From JAVBOW01 sp031549495 (GTDB lineage Bacteria; Bacteroidota; Bacteroidia; Bacteroidales; Rikenellaceae), in assembly GCA_031549495.1 (NCBI GenBank), contig JAVBPS010000028.1, positions 1 to 59,024 of the forward strand: a DNA stretch of 59,024 bases, in the 5' to 3' direction. Shown in pieces: positions 35,951 through 45,359 of this stretch (position 1 is the stretch's first letter; every line of letters begins with the position of its first letter). The notes beneath the pieces are model-generated. The model saw nothing but the letters and a program-made list of their open reading frames with translations. It was not told the DNA's origin and did no database searches. The translations under genes and the position numbers were made by a program.

Positions 35951-37438
35951 ATGAAAACAAAATTGACATTGTTCATTGCCGCGCTGCTTTTGGGCGGGTT
36001 CTCAATGGTCGCTTGCCAGGATGACGAATCCAAACGGCACGACACCTGGACCAACGGCGCCCAGACCGAGATCCCCGTACAGAGCGTGGAGTGGAAAAGC
36101 GACCTGAAGAACGGCATCGAGTGGTCGCTCGGGGATAATTCGCTCAACGTGGCCAACCGGATGAACATCACTCCCGAAACCGCCACCAACCAGAAACAGA
36201 CGTTCACCTCGTCCAATCCGTCGGTCGCAACGGTCAGCGAGTTCGGCCAGGTGACGACTGCCGGGCTGGGGACCACGAGTATCTCCGTCATGGTCGACGG
36301 GCAGTCCACCAGCTTTAGCCTGGAGGTCGTCGTGGCTGCCGCGATCAAGGTCAGGACCATCGGCATTGCCAGCCCGAACGTGTCGATCTACCTGGACGAG
36401 ACTAAGGACGTATCCGCCATGTACACCATCCTGCCGGACAACGCCGCCGACAAGAGCATAACCTATGAATCGCAGAACGAGGCGATCGCGCTGGTCAGCG
36501 CGGCCGGGGTGATCAGCGGCGTGGCGCCGGGATCGACGACCGTCACCGTGACCGCCAACGACGGTTCGGGCGTTTTCGGGACTTTCAACGTGGAGATCAA
36601 ACCGCTGGTCGCCGTCGAAAGCATCGACGCTCCGAACAAGAACATACCGATGGAGAACTATACGACCAAAGACCTGAAGACGCTGTTCACCGTGCTGCCG
36701 GCCAACGCCGCCAACAAGACCGTCGTCTATGAATCGAAGACCCCCGCGATCGTAACGGTCGACAACGCGACCGGGATCATTACCGCGATCGGGGAAGGAG
36801 CGGGGAGAGTATCCGTTACCTCGGTCGGCGTGCCTTCGGTCTCCATAGAGTTCAATGTGACGGTAACCGCTTTCTATGGCGATTATACCCGTATCTACGG
36901 CCTCGACAATTTCTACAACTGGACGATATTGGGTTGGGTTCCCGGTTATTTCGGCGGTGAAGACAGCACCATGAAACAGGACGGTATGCTCGACGGGGTG
37001 ATCACGGGCACGAGCGGCGGTACCTGGACGTCGTTCGTCAAGCCCGGCCAGACGCACGCGGGCTCCGGTTCCCCGGGCCTTCCCAACCCCTCGATCGCGA
37101 ACGGAGGTTACTGCGCGTTCACGGTGGATACGAAAGTCGCGAGGACCGTGAACTATTTCCGGATCAGCTGGAGGGATGTGACCAACCTCGGTATGCGCTT
37201 CGTTAAATTCGGGAAGATCTCGGGAAGTAACGACAACGTGAATTTTACCGACATCGCTTCCAATGTGACCATCACGGACGCCACGACCGCGGCTAACCGT
37301 ACCAGTCCCGATGTTACCATTCCGGCGTCGACTTACCGTTACTTTAAGTTCGAATGCCGGACGTCCGACTGCTTCTATAGCCTGACGACCAACAAGACCG
37401 TATCGATCGCCGAATTCTATCTCGGCCGTGCACAATAA
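35951..37438 (+). CDS. Surface lipoprotein with Ig-like (BIG2) repeats and discoidin-like C-terminal domain
   Basis: This is a 495-residue lipoprotein (lipobox FSMVAC, Cys22). Residues about 40-305 form three bacterial Ig-like domains with motifs such as SSNPSVATVSEFGQVTTAG, SQNEAIALVSAAGVISGV and SKTPAIVTVDNATGIITAIG. Residues about 310-495 form a discoidin-like domain (TVNYFRISWRDVTNLGMRF to SIAEFYLGRA). This domain matches the C-terminus of the sulfatase at 9195 closely, including the NGGY and YRYFKF segments. No catalytic motif is visible, so it is probably a glycan-binding surface protein like SusE/SusF. It starts 37 bases after HTCS 2 and is 28 bases from the sialidase-fold gene. Confidence 0.82.
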   Translation: MKTKLTLFIAALLLGGFSMVACQDDESKRHDTWTNGAQTEIPVQSVEWKSDLKNGIEWSLGDNSLNVANRMNITPETATNQKQTFTSSNPSVATVSEFGQVTTAGLGTTSISVMVDGQSTSFSLEVVVAAAIKVRTIGIASPNVSIYLDETKDVSAMYTILPDNAADKSITYESQNEAIALVSAAGVISGVAPGSTTVTVTANDGSGVFGTFNVEIKPLVAVESIDAPNKNIPMENYTTKDLKTLFTVLPANAANKTVVYESKTPAIVTVDNATGIITAIGEGAGRVSVTSVGVPSVSIEFNVTVTAFYGDYTRIYGLDNFYNWTILGWVPGYFGGEDSTMKQDGMLDGVITGTSGGTWTSFVKPGQTHAGSGSPGLPNPSIANGGYCAFTVDTKVARTVNYFRISWRDVTNLGMRFVKFGKISGSNDNVNFTDIASNVTITDATTAANRTSPDVTIPASTYRYFKFECRTSDCFYSLTTNKTVSIAEFYLGRAQ

Positions 37439-37466
37439 AAAAATACACAAACAACGTTTATCTTAC

Positions 37467-39335
37467 ATGAGAGAGATCTTTAAATCAGCGCTTCTGCTCG
37501 TAACGGTATGCTGCATAGGCCTATCGTGCGGCGGCGACGGCGATGACCCGGTGGGGCCGGACGGGGGGACCAAACCCCCCGCCGCCGCCACCTTCATCCT
37601 GCCTTTCGAGAAACTGAACCAGGGTACCGCGGCCGCTAACTCGCATGCCGCCGCCGCCGTGCTGGCGCGCTCGTCGCTCAAGTTGAACTACCGTACCTAT
37701 ATCGCCCTGGGCACGACCGAACTCGGGACGGCGGTGACCGATCCGATCTACCCGCGGATCAAGAAGATGAAGAACGGCAACTACATCCTGTTCGTCAATC
37801 AGACCCAGCATGGGGGCAGCTGCTACTACGCGATCAGCTCGAACCTCAAACTCTGGCAGCCCAAAGGGAAGATATTCTCCAGCAAGAGCATCACCGACAT
37901 GTACGGCAGCTCGAACTCGCGCCTGTACGCGACCACCGACGCCGTGGTGCTCGCCAACGGCACCATCGTGGCCGTGTCGTCGTACCGCGCCAACACCGGC
38001 GGCTACACGAGCATGTACAAGGATGCCGGCCTCTCCATCAGGCGCAGCATGGATAACGGACAGACCTTCACCGAGCCCGTGGATGTCTACCAGGGCGTGA
38101 ACTGGGAGCCCTGCATCATCCAACTGGCCAACGGCGACATCCATTGCTATTTCACCGACAGCAGCCGCACCTCGGTCGTCAGTAAGGATACGGGGACGGT
38201 GCTGATCGTCTCCAAAGACAACGGCGTGACGTGGAGCCCTGCTTTCACCGCCGCGCCTTACTACGTGATCCGGTCGACCTATTCGGCGACTTACAACGGG
38301 GACACACGGCTCCCTGCGCCGATCCAGTGTTACAACGACCAGATGCCGGCCGTCGTCCAGCTCAATGACGGGGAACTGGCGGCCTGCATGGAGACGGCGA
38401 ACCCGTCGCCCGCGACGGATTACGGCATCTCGTTCGCATACTCGGGCGAAGGTACCACAGGCTATCCGCAACTGACCGCAACCGAGGCCGCCAACAAGAA
38501 CATCCCGACCGACCGCGTGACCAAATCCTTCGCGGGAGCCGCGCCGACCATGGGGCAGTTCCGTTCCGGGGAGACCTTTATGACCTACAGCGGTGTGAAA
38601 ACGAAGATGGGCAATGCCAAGGCGCGTAATTTCCCCACTTCGAGCACGGATGATTTCAACCCGTTCACCGGCTTGGGCAGCGGCGGCTACTGGGGCGGAA
38701 CCCACGTGTCGGACACGCACCAGGCCCTGTTCGCGCTCCATACCTCGGACAGTAAGATGAGGGTGGCGCAGGTGGTGCTCAACCACCGCATCACGGCCAC
38801 ATCGCGGACCGTGACCGTCGACGCGGACAACAAGGAGTGGGCCGACACCGACGAGGCGCTCTTCGTGGGGGCCAAATCGCAGGCCCAGACGACGCTCCGC
38901 TGCAGCTCCGACGCCAATAACATCTATTTCCTGCTCGAAACGCTGGACAACGACGTCACGGACGACGACTATGTCACGCTTTACGTGGCCCCGGCCACGG
39001 GGACATCCCTCTCGGCAGGCAAGACGTTCCGCATCAAGGTGTCGAAATTGCTGGCCACCGATTTCGTGGCGACCCAGGAGGTCTATAACGCCAGCTGGGG
39101 TACGAGCTCCGACCTGGGCGCCGTGATAAAGACCAAGACCGGCAACACGAAAACCGACAAAGGCGGTTACCGGGTCGAACTGTCCATCCCGCGCTCGAAA
39201 CTGACCGTCACCTCGGGAGAGATCCTCGTCAATTTCGCGGTATACAACAAGGACACGAGCGGAAGCGCCACGGAAGATTTCCTGGCCACCTCGTTGACGA
39301 ACACCTCCAAGTGGGTCTCGATAAACGGGTTGTAA
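37467..39335 (+). CDS. Sialidase-fold (Asp-box) lipoprotein with CBM9-like domain, paralogue of 11267-13105
   Basis: This is a 622-residue lipoprotein starting MREIFKSALLLVTVCC (lipobox IGLSC). An upstream ATG overlapping the previous gene adds a poor signal sequence. It is collinear with the protein at 11267: YPRIKKMKNGNYILFV, SMDNGQTFTEPVDVYQGV, NWEPCIIQLANGDIHCYF, SKDNGVTWSPAF and CYNDQMPAVVQL, then the CBM9-like domain from TVDADNKEW. Both copies share TDSSRT and VGAKSQAQ. It is probably a carbohydrate-active propeller enzyme; the specificity is unknown and GH33 is not proven. Together with the preceding gene it forms the second copy of a two-gene cassette. Confidence 0.78.
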   Translation: MREIFKSALLLVTVCCIGLSCGGDGDDPVGPDGGTKPPAAATFILPFEKLNQGTAAANSHAAAAVLARSSLKLNYRTYIALGTTELGTAVTDPIYPRIKKMKNGNYILFVNQTQHGGSCYYAISSNLKLWQPKGKIFSSKSITDMYGSSNSRLYATTDAVVLANGTIVAVSSYRANTGGYTSMYKDAGLSIRRSMDNGQTFTEPVDVYQGVNWEPCIIQLANGDIHCYFTDSSRTSVVSKDTGTVLIVSKDNGVTWSPAFTAAPYYVIRSTYSATYNGDTRLPAPIQCYNDQMPAVVQLNDGELAACMETANPSPATDYGISFAYSGEGTTGYPQLTATEAANKNIPTDRVTKSFAGAAPTMGQFRSGETFMTYSGVKTKMGNAKARNFPTSSTDDFNPFTGLGSGGYWGGTHVSDTHQALFALHTSDSKMRVAQVVLNHRITATSRTVTVDADNKEWADTDEALFVGAKSQAQTTLRCSSDANNIYFLLETLDNDVTDDDYVTLYVAPATGTSLSAGKTFRIKVSKLLATDFVATQEVYNASWGTSSDLGAVIKTKTGNTKTDKGGYRVELSIPRSKLTVTSGEILVNFAVYNKDTSGSATEDFLATSLTNTSKWVSINGL

Positions 39336-39668
39336 GGTGGTCTGTGCTGTGACGGCTGCGCGCATAGCGGGCCATATTTCGTCCATCCCTCGGCTTTTGA
39401 TGCTCGACGTACATAAAGTACGCCTGCGCTCAAAAGATCTCACGATGAACAAAATCTGACCCACTCTGCGCACAGCGAAAGTTCGGACGGTGGTTTTGCT
39501 AATACATACGCGCGCTTCCATCGCCAACTTATTTTTCAGACAGATCCGGGATTTCAAAATTCCACAAGTAGATTAACAAAAGTTTCGCTTAAGAAACTGT
39601 TAGATTAAAGGGTAGGCTCTGTTCGATACTTAGCCTACCCTTTAGCTTAACCTATAATAATTAAATGT
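39336..39668. other. Intergenic region with dispersed-repeat-like sequence and a stem-loop
   Basis: This gap of 333 bases contains no supported gene. At about 39390-39436, CTTTTGA and TCAAAAG flank a GTAC-ATAAA-GTAC core, an imperfect hairpin that looks like a mobile-type intergenic repeat. A perfect 13-base hairpin lies at 39606-39644. A weak 88-codon minus-strand reading frame through the region was not accepted. Confidence 0.5.
39606..39644 (+). terminator. Perfect 13-bp stem-loop upstream of galM
   Basis: TAAAGGGTAGGCT (39606-39618) pairs fully with AGCCTACCCTTTA (39632-39644) around a 13-base loop. There is no long T-run after it, so it may be a weak terminator of the sialidase-fold gene or a leader structure of the epimerase gene 25 bases downstream. 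Confidence 0.45.
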
Positions 39669-40805
39669 ATGAAAAACCTTTTTCTTTTCGCCGCCGTAGC
39701 GTTACTGGCCGCAGGTTGCTGCGACAGGCAGGCCGGCGCACCGCAACTGTTCGACGCCGCGGCTTTCCAGGCCGGGGTGGGCGGGAAGCAAACCTCGCTT
39801 TACACGCTTCAGAACGCTAACGGCATGGCCGTCCAGGTGACCAACTACGGGGCGCGCATCGTCGATGTGTGGGTCCCCGCCATAGACGGTTCCTTTAAAG
39901 ACGTGGTGATGGGATTCGAGACCATCGACGGCTACCTGAACGCCAAGGATATTAATAACGGGCCCGTCGTGGGACGCTTCGGCAACCGCATCGGCAAGGG
40001 ACGGTTCTCGCTGGACGGCGTGGATTACCAACTGACGATCAACAACGGCGAAAACCACCTGCACGGAGGCAAGGGCGGTTTCAGCTCGCGCGTGTGGGAT
40101 GCCGTGCAGCAGGGCAACACCGTTACGATGAGCTACCTCTCGCCCGACGGCGAGGACGGGTATCCCGGCAACCTGGCCATCCGGGTCGCCTACACGCTGA
40201 CCGACAGCAACGAGTTGGTCATCCAGTACGCGGCCACCACCGACGCCCCCACGATCCTCAACCCGACCAGCCATTCCTATTTCAACCTGCACGGGACCAA
40301 CGACGCCTCGACCGACAGCCACGTGCTGGCGATCTACGCCGACAGCTTCACGCCGACCGACGCGGGCCTGATCCCGACGGGCGAGATCGCCTCGGTGGAG
40401 GGCACCCCGCTCGATTTCCGTACCCCCACGCCCATCGGCGAGCGGATCGGGTCGGATTTCGAGCCGATCGTTTTCGGCGGCGGATATGACCATAACTGGA
40501 TATTGACCAAGAAGCATGCCCCGGGAGCCGTCGAACTCGCGGCCGAGGTGTACGAACCCGCCACGGGCATCACCATGGACGTGTTGACCGACCAGCCGGG
40601 CATGCAGTTCTACAGCGGCAATTTCATGAACGGCACCGAGCAGGGCAAACGCGGCAACATGAACAACTACCGGACGGGTATCGCCCTGGAGACCCAGAAT
40701 TATCCCGACGCCCCCAACCATCCCGACTTCCCCTCGGCGGTCCTGCGTCCGGGAGAGACCTACACGCAGACTTGTATCTATAAATTCGGCGTGCGGGCTG
40801 AATAA
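39669..40805 (+). CDS. galM: Aldose 1-epimerase (GalM), exported lipoprotein
   Basis: This mutarotase interconverts alpha and beta anomers of free aldoses. The 378 residues start MKNLFLFAAVALLAAGCC, with a lipobox at Cys17, placing the enzyme outside the inner membrane. Active-site landmarks are RFGNRIGKGRF, NNGENHLHGGKGGFS (His), NPTSHSYFNLHG (His), GYDHNW, and IALETQNYPDAPNHPDFPSA, which contains the catalytic Glu. Length and motifs are normal for the family. It probably handles monosaccharides released by neighbouring glycosidases. It ends before a complex inverted repeat and a bidirectional terminator. Confidence 0.94.
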   Translation: MKNLFLFAAVALLAAGCCDRQAGAPQLFDAAAFQAGVGGKQTSLYTLQNANGMAVQVTNYGARIVDVWVPAIDGSFKDVVMGFETIDGYLNAKDINNGPVVGRFGNRIGKGRFSLDGVDYQLTINNGENHLHGGKGGFSSRVWDAVQQGNTVTMSYLSPDGEDGYPGNLAIRVAYTLTDSNELVIQYAATTDAPTILNPTSHSYFNLHGTNDASTDSHVLAIYADSFTPTDAGLIPTGEIASVEGTPLDFRTPTPIGERIGSDFEPIVFGGGYDHNWILTKKHAPGAVELAAEVYEPATGITMDVLTDQPGMQFYSGNFMNGTEQGKRGNMNNYRTGIALETQNYPDAPNHPDFPSAVLRPGETYTQTCIYKFGVRAE

Positions 40806-40822
40806 TTCGGGAATATTCCTTT

Positions 40823-41012
40823 CTTGTCATTCTGAGCGAAGCGAAGAATCTTGGTCAGGCTGTGTATAGGCAGTTCCGGCCAAGATTCTTTAGTTAACGA
40901 ACGAACAAAGACTCGTTCGTTTTCCTCCTTGTCGCTCGGCATAGCTCAAACAAGAAGACGTTTGATCTCTGCGCTCGCTGACTGCGTCGGTTCGCTTCGC
41001 TCTGAATGACAA
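40823..41012. repeat. Interrupted REP-like inverted repeat, copy 2
   Basis: Outer 22-base arms 40824-40845 and 40991-41012 match with one mismatch (TTGTCATTCTGAGCGAAGCG type). Inside lie AAGAATCTTGG (40844-40854) pairing with CCAAGATTCTT (40880-40890), and AACGAACGA (40896-40904) pairing with TCGTTCGTT (40913-40921). The right half therefore appears to have been split by about 100 bases of other repeat-like sequence. Confidence 0.8.
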
Positions 41013-41029
41013 AGCAAGCCCTGAAAAGC

Positions 41030-41066
41030 GGGACGCCGGAATCTTCATCCCGGCGTCCCACTTTTT
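41030..41066. terminator. Bidirectional intrinsic terminator between galM and the FAD oxidoreductase
   Basis: GGGACGCCGG (41030-41039) pairs exactly with CCGGCGTCCC (41050-41059) around a 10-base loop. A run of five T follows on the plus strand and GCTTTTC on the minus strand. It lies directly after the minus-strand stop codon at 41065 and serves two convergent genes. Confidence 0.8.
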
Positions 41067-42474
41067 ATATGTTCTGCCCCTCCTCGGCGAGGCGTTTGCG
41101 AAGATGTGGAATGTCGATACTGTGCACATCCACGCGTCCCATGCGGCTGGCCAGGGCGGCGCCCAGCCCGGCCGCTTCGCCCGTGACCAGGCAGACGGGC
41201 ATGATCCGCAGGCTCCCGTAGGCGTAGTCGTCGCACGAAATGCTGCGCCCGGCGATCAGCACGTTGGACAGTTTTTCGGGGACCAGGGTCCGGAACGGGA
41301 TCCCGTGGCTCTCGCCTTTGGCGTAGCGCGGATAGCGCTTCACCCCCTCCTTGTGCACGTCGATGTAGTAGCAGTTCCGCCCGATCTGGTCGTCGAACGA
41401 ACGGCGCGCCACCCAATCGTCGACGGTAAAGACGTAATCGCCCCGGATGCGGCGGCTCTCGCGGATGCCCAGCAGCGAACCGGTCGAGGTCAGGTAGGAT
41501 TCCCCGAACATATCGGGGCTTTCGGCCCGCAGCGCCCGGTGTATCTCTTCGACCAGCCGCCGTCCCTGGATCATGCCCCGCGTCAGGTCGTCGGGCGAGG
41601 TGGAATTGATGCCCGACAGGTGGCCTGCGTTGAATGCGAGCACACCGGGATGGACCATCTTCACGTTGAAATGCTCGTCCGGGATCAGCGGGTATTTCCC
41701 TGAGGCCAGGATCTTGTGGATCGGGCTGGCCGGGGAGGCGTTATGCAACTTATTACCGTCTTTTTTATAGGCTTCGTGGTTCACCCCGGCGATGGTGAAG
41801 CAGAGCGTGGACGACTGCACGCTGTTCTGTCCGTCGCCATAGAAATAGTCGGCCCCGGCCCATGCGGCCAGGTCGCCGTCGCCCGTGCAGTCCACGTAAA
41901 CCCGGGCCCGGTAGCGCGTGAGGCCGTTTTTGTTGGCCACCACGATGTGGTCGACCGTCCCATTACCGGCCATTTCCACCCCGGCTATCTGCGTGAACAG
42001 CAGGATATCCGCGCCGGATTCGGCGACCATCCCGTCGTACACCCGCTTGAGCTGCTCGGTGTTGATCGGCAGCCAGTCGTTGCGCCCTTTGTGGACGGGG
42101 ACCCCGTTCTTCGAGGCGGTGAACACCTTTTCGGCGATCCCTTTATAGATGATCTTTTCCCCGTCCGTAAACGGGCACCAGCAGTTCATATTCCCGGCCG
42201 TGCCCATGCCCCCGAGCATCCCGGTGGCCTCGATCAGAAGCGTTTTGGCGCCTTCGCGGGCGGAAGCGACGGCGGCGGCGCACCCCGCGGGGCCTCCCCC
42301 GGCCACGATAACGTCCCAATCCGCATTCACGGGCCCCCCGGCCGGTGCTTTTTTGGCGGGACGGCCGACGGCGTCGAGGATACCGAACTGCGACACGGCG
42401 CTTGCGGCCAGGGTTGCGACACCTGCTTTCTTCAAAAATTCCCGCCGGGAAAGGCTTTTTTTCGGATCATTCAT
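41065..42474 (-). CDS. FAD-dependent oxidoreductase with Tat signal
   Basis: This is a 469-residue flavoprotein. The start MNDPKKSLSRREFLKKAGVA gives a twin-arginine signal; a longer frame from 42534 crosses a promoter-like box. The dinucleotide-binding motif is WDVIVAGGGPAGCAAAVASA, followed by LLIEATGMLGGMGTAGNMN. VYVDCTGDGDLAAWAGADYF and the C-terminal LIAGRSISCDDYAYGSLRIM also match the FAD_oxidored (PF12831) group common in glycan loci. The substrate is unknown. It is exported like the Gfo/Idh proteins, which adds another redox enzyme to the locus. It diverges from the GH2 gene at 42645. Confidence 0.88.
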   Translation of the reverse strand: MNDPKKSLSRREFLKKAGVATLAASAVSQFGILDAVGRPAKKAPAGGPVNADWDVIVAGGGPAGCAAAVASAREGAKTLLIEATGMLGGMGTAGNMNCWCPFTDGEKIIYKGIAEKVFTASKNGVPVHKGRNDWLPINTEQLKRVYDGMVAESGADILLFTQIAGVEMAGNGTVDHIVVANKNGLTRYRARVYVDCTGDGDLAAWAGADYFYGDGQNSVQSSTLCFTIAGVNHEAYKKDGNKLHNASPASPIHKILASGKYPLIPDEHFNVKMVHPGVLAFNAGHLSGINSTSPDDLTRGMIQGRRLVEEIHRALRAESPDMFGESYLTSTGSLLGIRESRRIRGDYVFTVDDWVARRSFDDQIGRNCYYIDVHKEGVKRYPRYAKGESHGIPFRTLVPEKLSNVLIAGRSISCDDYAYGSLRIMPVCLVTGEAAGLGAALASRMGRVDVHSIDIPHLRKRLAEEGQNI

Positions 42475-42499
42475 TTCAAGATAGGGATTCGGTACACAA

Positions 42500-42507
42500 C
42501 AAAGATA
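42500..42507 (-). promoter_or_regulatory. Candidate promoter -7 box of the FAD oxidoreductase gene
   Basis: TATCTTTG on the minus strand fits TAnnTTTG, 25 bases before the chosen start codon. It supports the shorter start at 42474. No clear -33 element is visible. Confidence 0.42.
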
Positions 42508-42603
42508 AGCCACATCACGGTTCATTCGGTGCATAACTTTGCCAAAACCGTCCTCAGTTCGCCATTCAGGCCCGCAAAGGTCGGAAATTTATAATACAGT
42601 AAG

Positions 42604-42611
42604 TACCTTCG
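42604..42611 (+). promoter_or_regulatory. Candidate promoter -7 box of the GH2 gene
   Basis: TACCTTCG differs from TAnnTTTG at one position. It lies 33 bases before the GH2 start codon, in a short AT-rich stretch. Confidence 0.33.
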
Positions 42612-42644
42612 CGTATTGTCATCTTTATAAAATTCCAAACAGAA

Positions 42645-45338
42645 ATGGGAAGAACCGCATCACTTATTTTGCTATTATCACTATCGACTTTTTGCCTCTC
42701 GGCCGGGCAGGCCGGGAACCGTTACCGCGATGCGGACAGGATCTACCTCGACTCGCGCGAGGGGCACGGGGGGGCTTACCCGTGGCGCATGTGCAAAGCC
42801 GGCGACACGGACGCCCCGGGCGAGAAGCTCTCCACCACGACTTTCGACGACAGCGGCTGGTTGCCTGCGATCGTCCCGGGGACGGTCCTGCGCTCGCTCG
42901 TGTACAACAACGTCTATCCCGAGCCTTATTACGGGTTGAACAATAAACTGGAATCGAGGATCATCCCCGATGTGGCCCGTACCGGGAGGGATTTCTATAC
43001 CTATTGGATGCGCACCGAGTTCGAGGTGCCCGAGAGCTATAAGGGCAAGCAGATCTGGATGCACGTGGAAGGGATCAACTACCGTGCGGAGATCTGGGTG
43101 AACGGCCATCTGCTCAATACGATGTCCGGGATGTTCCGCGACGACCACATCAACATCACCGAGTTCGCGAAGTTCGACGAACCGAACGCGTTGGCCGTCA
43201 AGGTCTATCCGGTCGATATGCCCGGCACGGTAAAGGCCAAAAGCTGGGGGGCGCCGGGCGAGTTCAAGAACGGGGGCGACGGCAACATCGGCCTGAATAC
43301 CACGATGCTGATGAGTGTGGGCTGGGATTTTACCTTCATGGACGGTATCCGCGACCGCAACACCGGCATCTGGAAAAGCATCTCGCTTTACACGACGGGG
43401 CTGGCCGTTCTGCGCCATCCTTTCGTGAAATCCGCCCTTTCGGATCACTACACGCGCGCCTCGCAGACGGTGCTGGTCGAGGTGACCAACGCGCGGCGGG
43501 ACATGCGTCCCCTGGAGTGCGAGATCAGCGGGCAGATCGTGGGGACCGACATCACGTTCAGTAAAAAAGTGGGGCTTTGGCGCAGCACGACCGTCGAGGT
43601 CGAATTCACGCCCGAAGAGTTCCCGCAGTTAGTGATCGACAAGCCCCGCCTGTGGTGGCCCGTGAACAAGGGGCCGCAGGAGTTGTACGAGCTCCGGATG
43701 AAGGTCTCCGTGGACGGCGTGGTGTCGGACTCGCTGACGACCCGTTTCGGCATCCGCGAGATCGTCTCCGACCAGAACACGCCCGACAATTCGCGCCAGT
43801 TCTACGTGAACGGCAAGCGGATATTCATCAAAGGGACCAACTGGATCCCCGAGGCCATGCTGCGCACCAGCGACGAGCGCACGTATGCCGAGATGCGCTA
43901 CACGCAGCAGACGGGCATCAACCTGATCCGTTTCTGGGCGGGCGGGATCGCCGAATCGGACTATTTCTACCAGCTGTGCGACGAAATGGGCATCCTGGTG
44001 TGGCAGGAGTTCTTCATGACCGGCGACACGAAACACCCGCAGGACGGCGACCTCTACCTGGCCAACGTCGAGTCCGTGGTCAAGCGCATCCGCAACCATC
44101 CGAGCATCGCCTATTACGTATCCTCGAACGAAAGTTCCGAGATGCCCTTCGCCGAGGAGTTGATCAACCGTTTCGACGGGACGAGGGGATACCAGCGCGA
44201 ATCGGAATGCGACGGCATCCACGACGGCAGCCCCTACAAGCAAGTCAACCCCATGCGGCACTACGAGAACACGGCCTCGGACCGCGGCAGCCGCATCGAC
44301 GGATTCAATCCCGAATACGGCGCGCCCACCTTGCCGCTGGTCGAAAGCCTGCGCGAAATGATGGACGAAAAGGACTTGTGGCCCATCAATAAGGAGGTGT
44401 GGGATTACCACGACGGGGGCGGCTTCCATCTGATGAGCACGCTCTACAAGCAGTTGACCGACCAGTATGGGGAATCTTCGTCGATCGACGAGTTCGCCAC
44501 CAAAGGGCAGTTTCTGGGGGCGATGAACAGCAAGTCGATCTGGGAGTGCTGGAACTACAACAAACTCGATTACGGCGACCGTTACTGTTCGGGCCTGCTC
44601 TTCTGGTACCACCAGTGCCCCGTGCCGCAGGTCGCGGGCAGCATGTGGGATCACTCGCTCGAACCGACCGCCTCGCTCTACCATACGATGAACGCCCTCG
44701 AGCCGCTCCATCCCCAGTTCGACTACCTGAAGAACACCGTGTCGGTGGTGAACGATTATTACAAAGCGTTTAACGGCTATACGGTCAAGGCGGAGGTTTA
44801 CGACATCCGCAGCCGCAAGGTATGGGAGGGATCGGCCAAAGTAGACCTTCCCGAGGATGGCGTTGCGAACGACGTGCTGGCGATCGATTTTCCGGCGGAC
44901 ATATCCAAGGTGCATTTCATCTCCCTGCGCCTGCTGGACGAAAAGGGCCGTCCCGCGGGAAGCAATTTCTACTGGCGCTCGACGGACAAATACCTCGGTA
45001 AAAAAACGGTGACCGGCCCGGCGTCGTCGGGCTTCGAATCGCTGGCCGACCTTGCGCAGGTAAAGTTGCAGACCCAATACTCGACCCGGGAGAAGGACGG
45101 CATGTTCTTCATCGACATCCAGGTTCGCAATACATCCCGGACCATCGCGTTCTTTACCCAGTTGCAACTGCTGGACGGCCACGGCAAACCGGTCCGGCCG
45201 AGCTATTACACGGACAATTTTTTCTCGTTGCTGCCGGGCGAGTCACGCAAAATAACCGTCGAGACCGCCAAAGAGAACCTCTCCCGGACCCTGGTCGTCA
45301 AAGGCTGGAATATCCGCGAAACGAAATTCGACCTGTAG
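42645..45338 (+). CDS. GH2 family glycosidase, beta-mannosidase / exo-glucosaminidase type
   Basis: This is a large exported GH2 enzyme of 897 residues (signal MGRTASLILLLSLSTFCLSA). The N-terminal jelly roll has FYTYWMRTEFEVPESY and HVEGINYRAEIWVNGHLL. Middle Ig-like domains lead to the barrel with FIKGTNWIPEAMLR and INLIRFWAGGI. The acid/base is Glu496 in YYVSSNESSEMPF and the nucleophile is probably Glu557 in GFNPEYGAPTLP. The layout, with two C-terminal beta domains, resembles CsxA-like exo-beta-glucosaminidases and beta-mannosidases more than LacZ. The true sugar specificity is open. An inverted repeat separates it from two GH43 genes. Confidence 0.9.
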   Translation: MGRTASLILLLSLSTFCLSAGQAGNRYRDADRIYLDSREGHGGAYPWRMCKAGDTDAPGEKLSTTTFDDSGWLPAIVPGTVLRSLVYNNVYPEPYYGLNNKLESRIIPDVARTGRDFYTYWMRTEFEVPESYKGKQIWMHVEGINYRAEIWVNGHLLNTMSGMFRDDHINITEFAKFDEPNALAVKVYPVDMPGTVKAKSWGAPGEFKNGGDGNIGLNTTMLMSVGWDFTFMDGIRDRNTGIWKSISLYTTGLAVLRHPFVKSALSDHYTRASQTVLVEVTNARRDMRPLECEISGQIVGTDITFSKKVGLWRSTTVEVEFTPEEFPQLVIDKPRLWWPVNKGPQELYELRMKVSVDGVVSDSLTTRFGIREIVSDQNTPDNSRQFYVNGKRIFIKGTNWIPEAMLRTSDERTYAEMRYTQQTGINLIRFWAGGIAESDYFYQLCDEMGILVWQEFFMTGDTKHPQDGDLYLANVESVVKRIRNHPSIAYYVSSNESSEMPFAEELINRFDGTRGYQRESECDGIHDGSPYKQVNPMRHYENTASDRGSRIDGFNPEYGAPTLPLVESLREMMDEKDLWPINKEVWDYHDGGGFHLMSTLYKQLTDQYGESSSIDEFATKGQFLGAMNSKSIWECWNYNKLDYGDRYCSGLLFWYHQCPVPQVAGSMWDHSLEPTASLYHTMNALEPLHPQFDYLKNTVSVVNDYYKAFNGYTVKAEVYDIRSRKVWEGSAKVDLPEDGVANDVLAIDFPADISKVHFISLRLLDEKGRPAGSNFYWRSTDKYLGKKTVTGPASSGFESLADLAQVKLQTQYSTREKDGMFFIDIQVRNTSRTIAFFTQLQLLDGHGKPVRPSYYTDNFFSLLPGESRKITVETAKENLSRTLVVKGWNIRETKFDL

Positions 45339-45359
45339 ATCAACACCCCTTTATATGGT

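Noticed and set aside
39167..39433. 88-codon minus-strand frame over the end of the sialidase-fold gene
   Set aside because: Mostly antisense to a supported CDS and lacks a recognisable start region or family.
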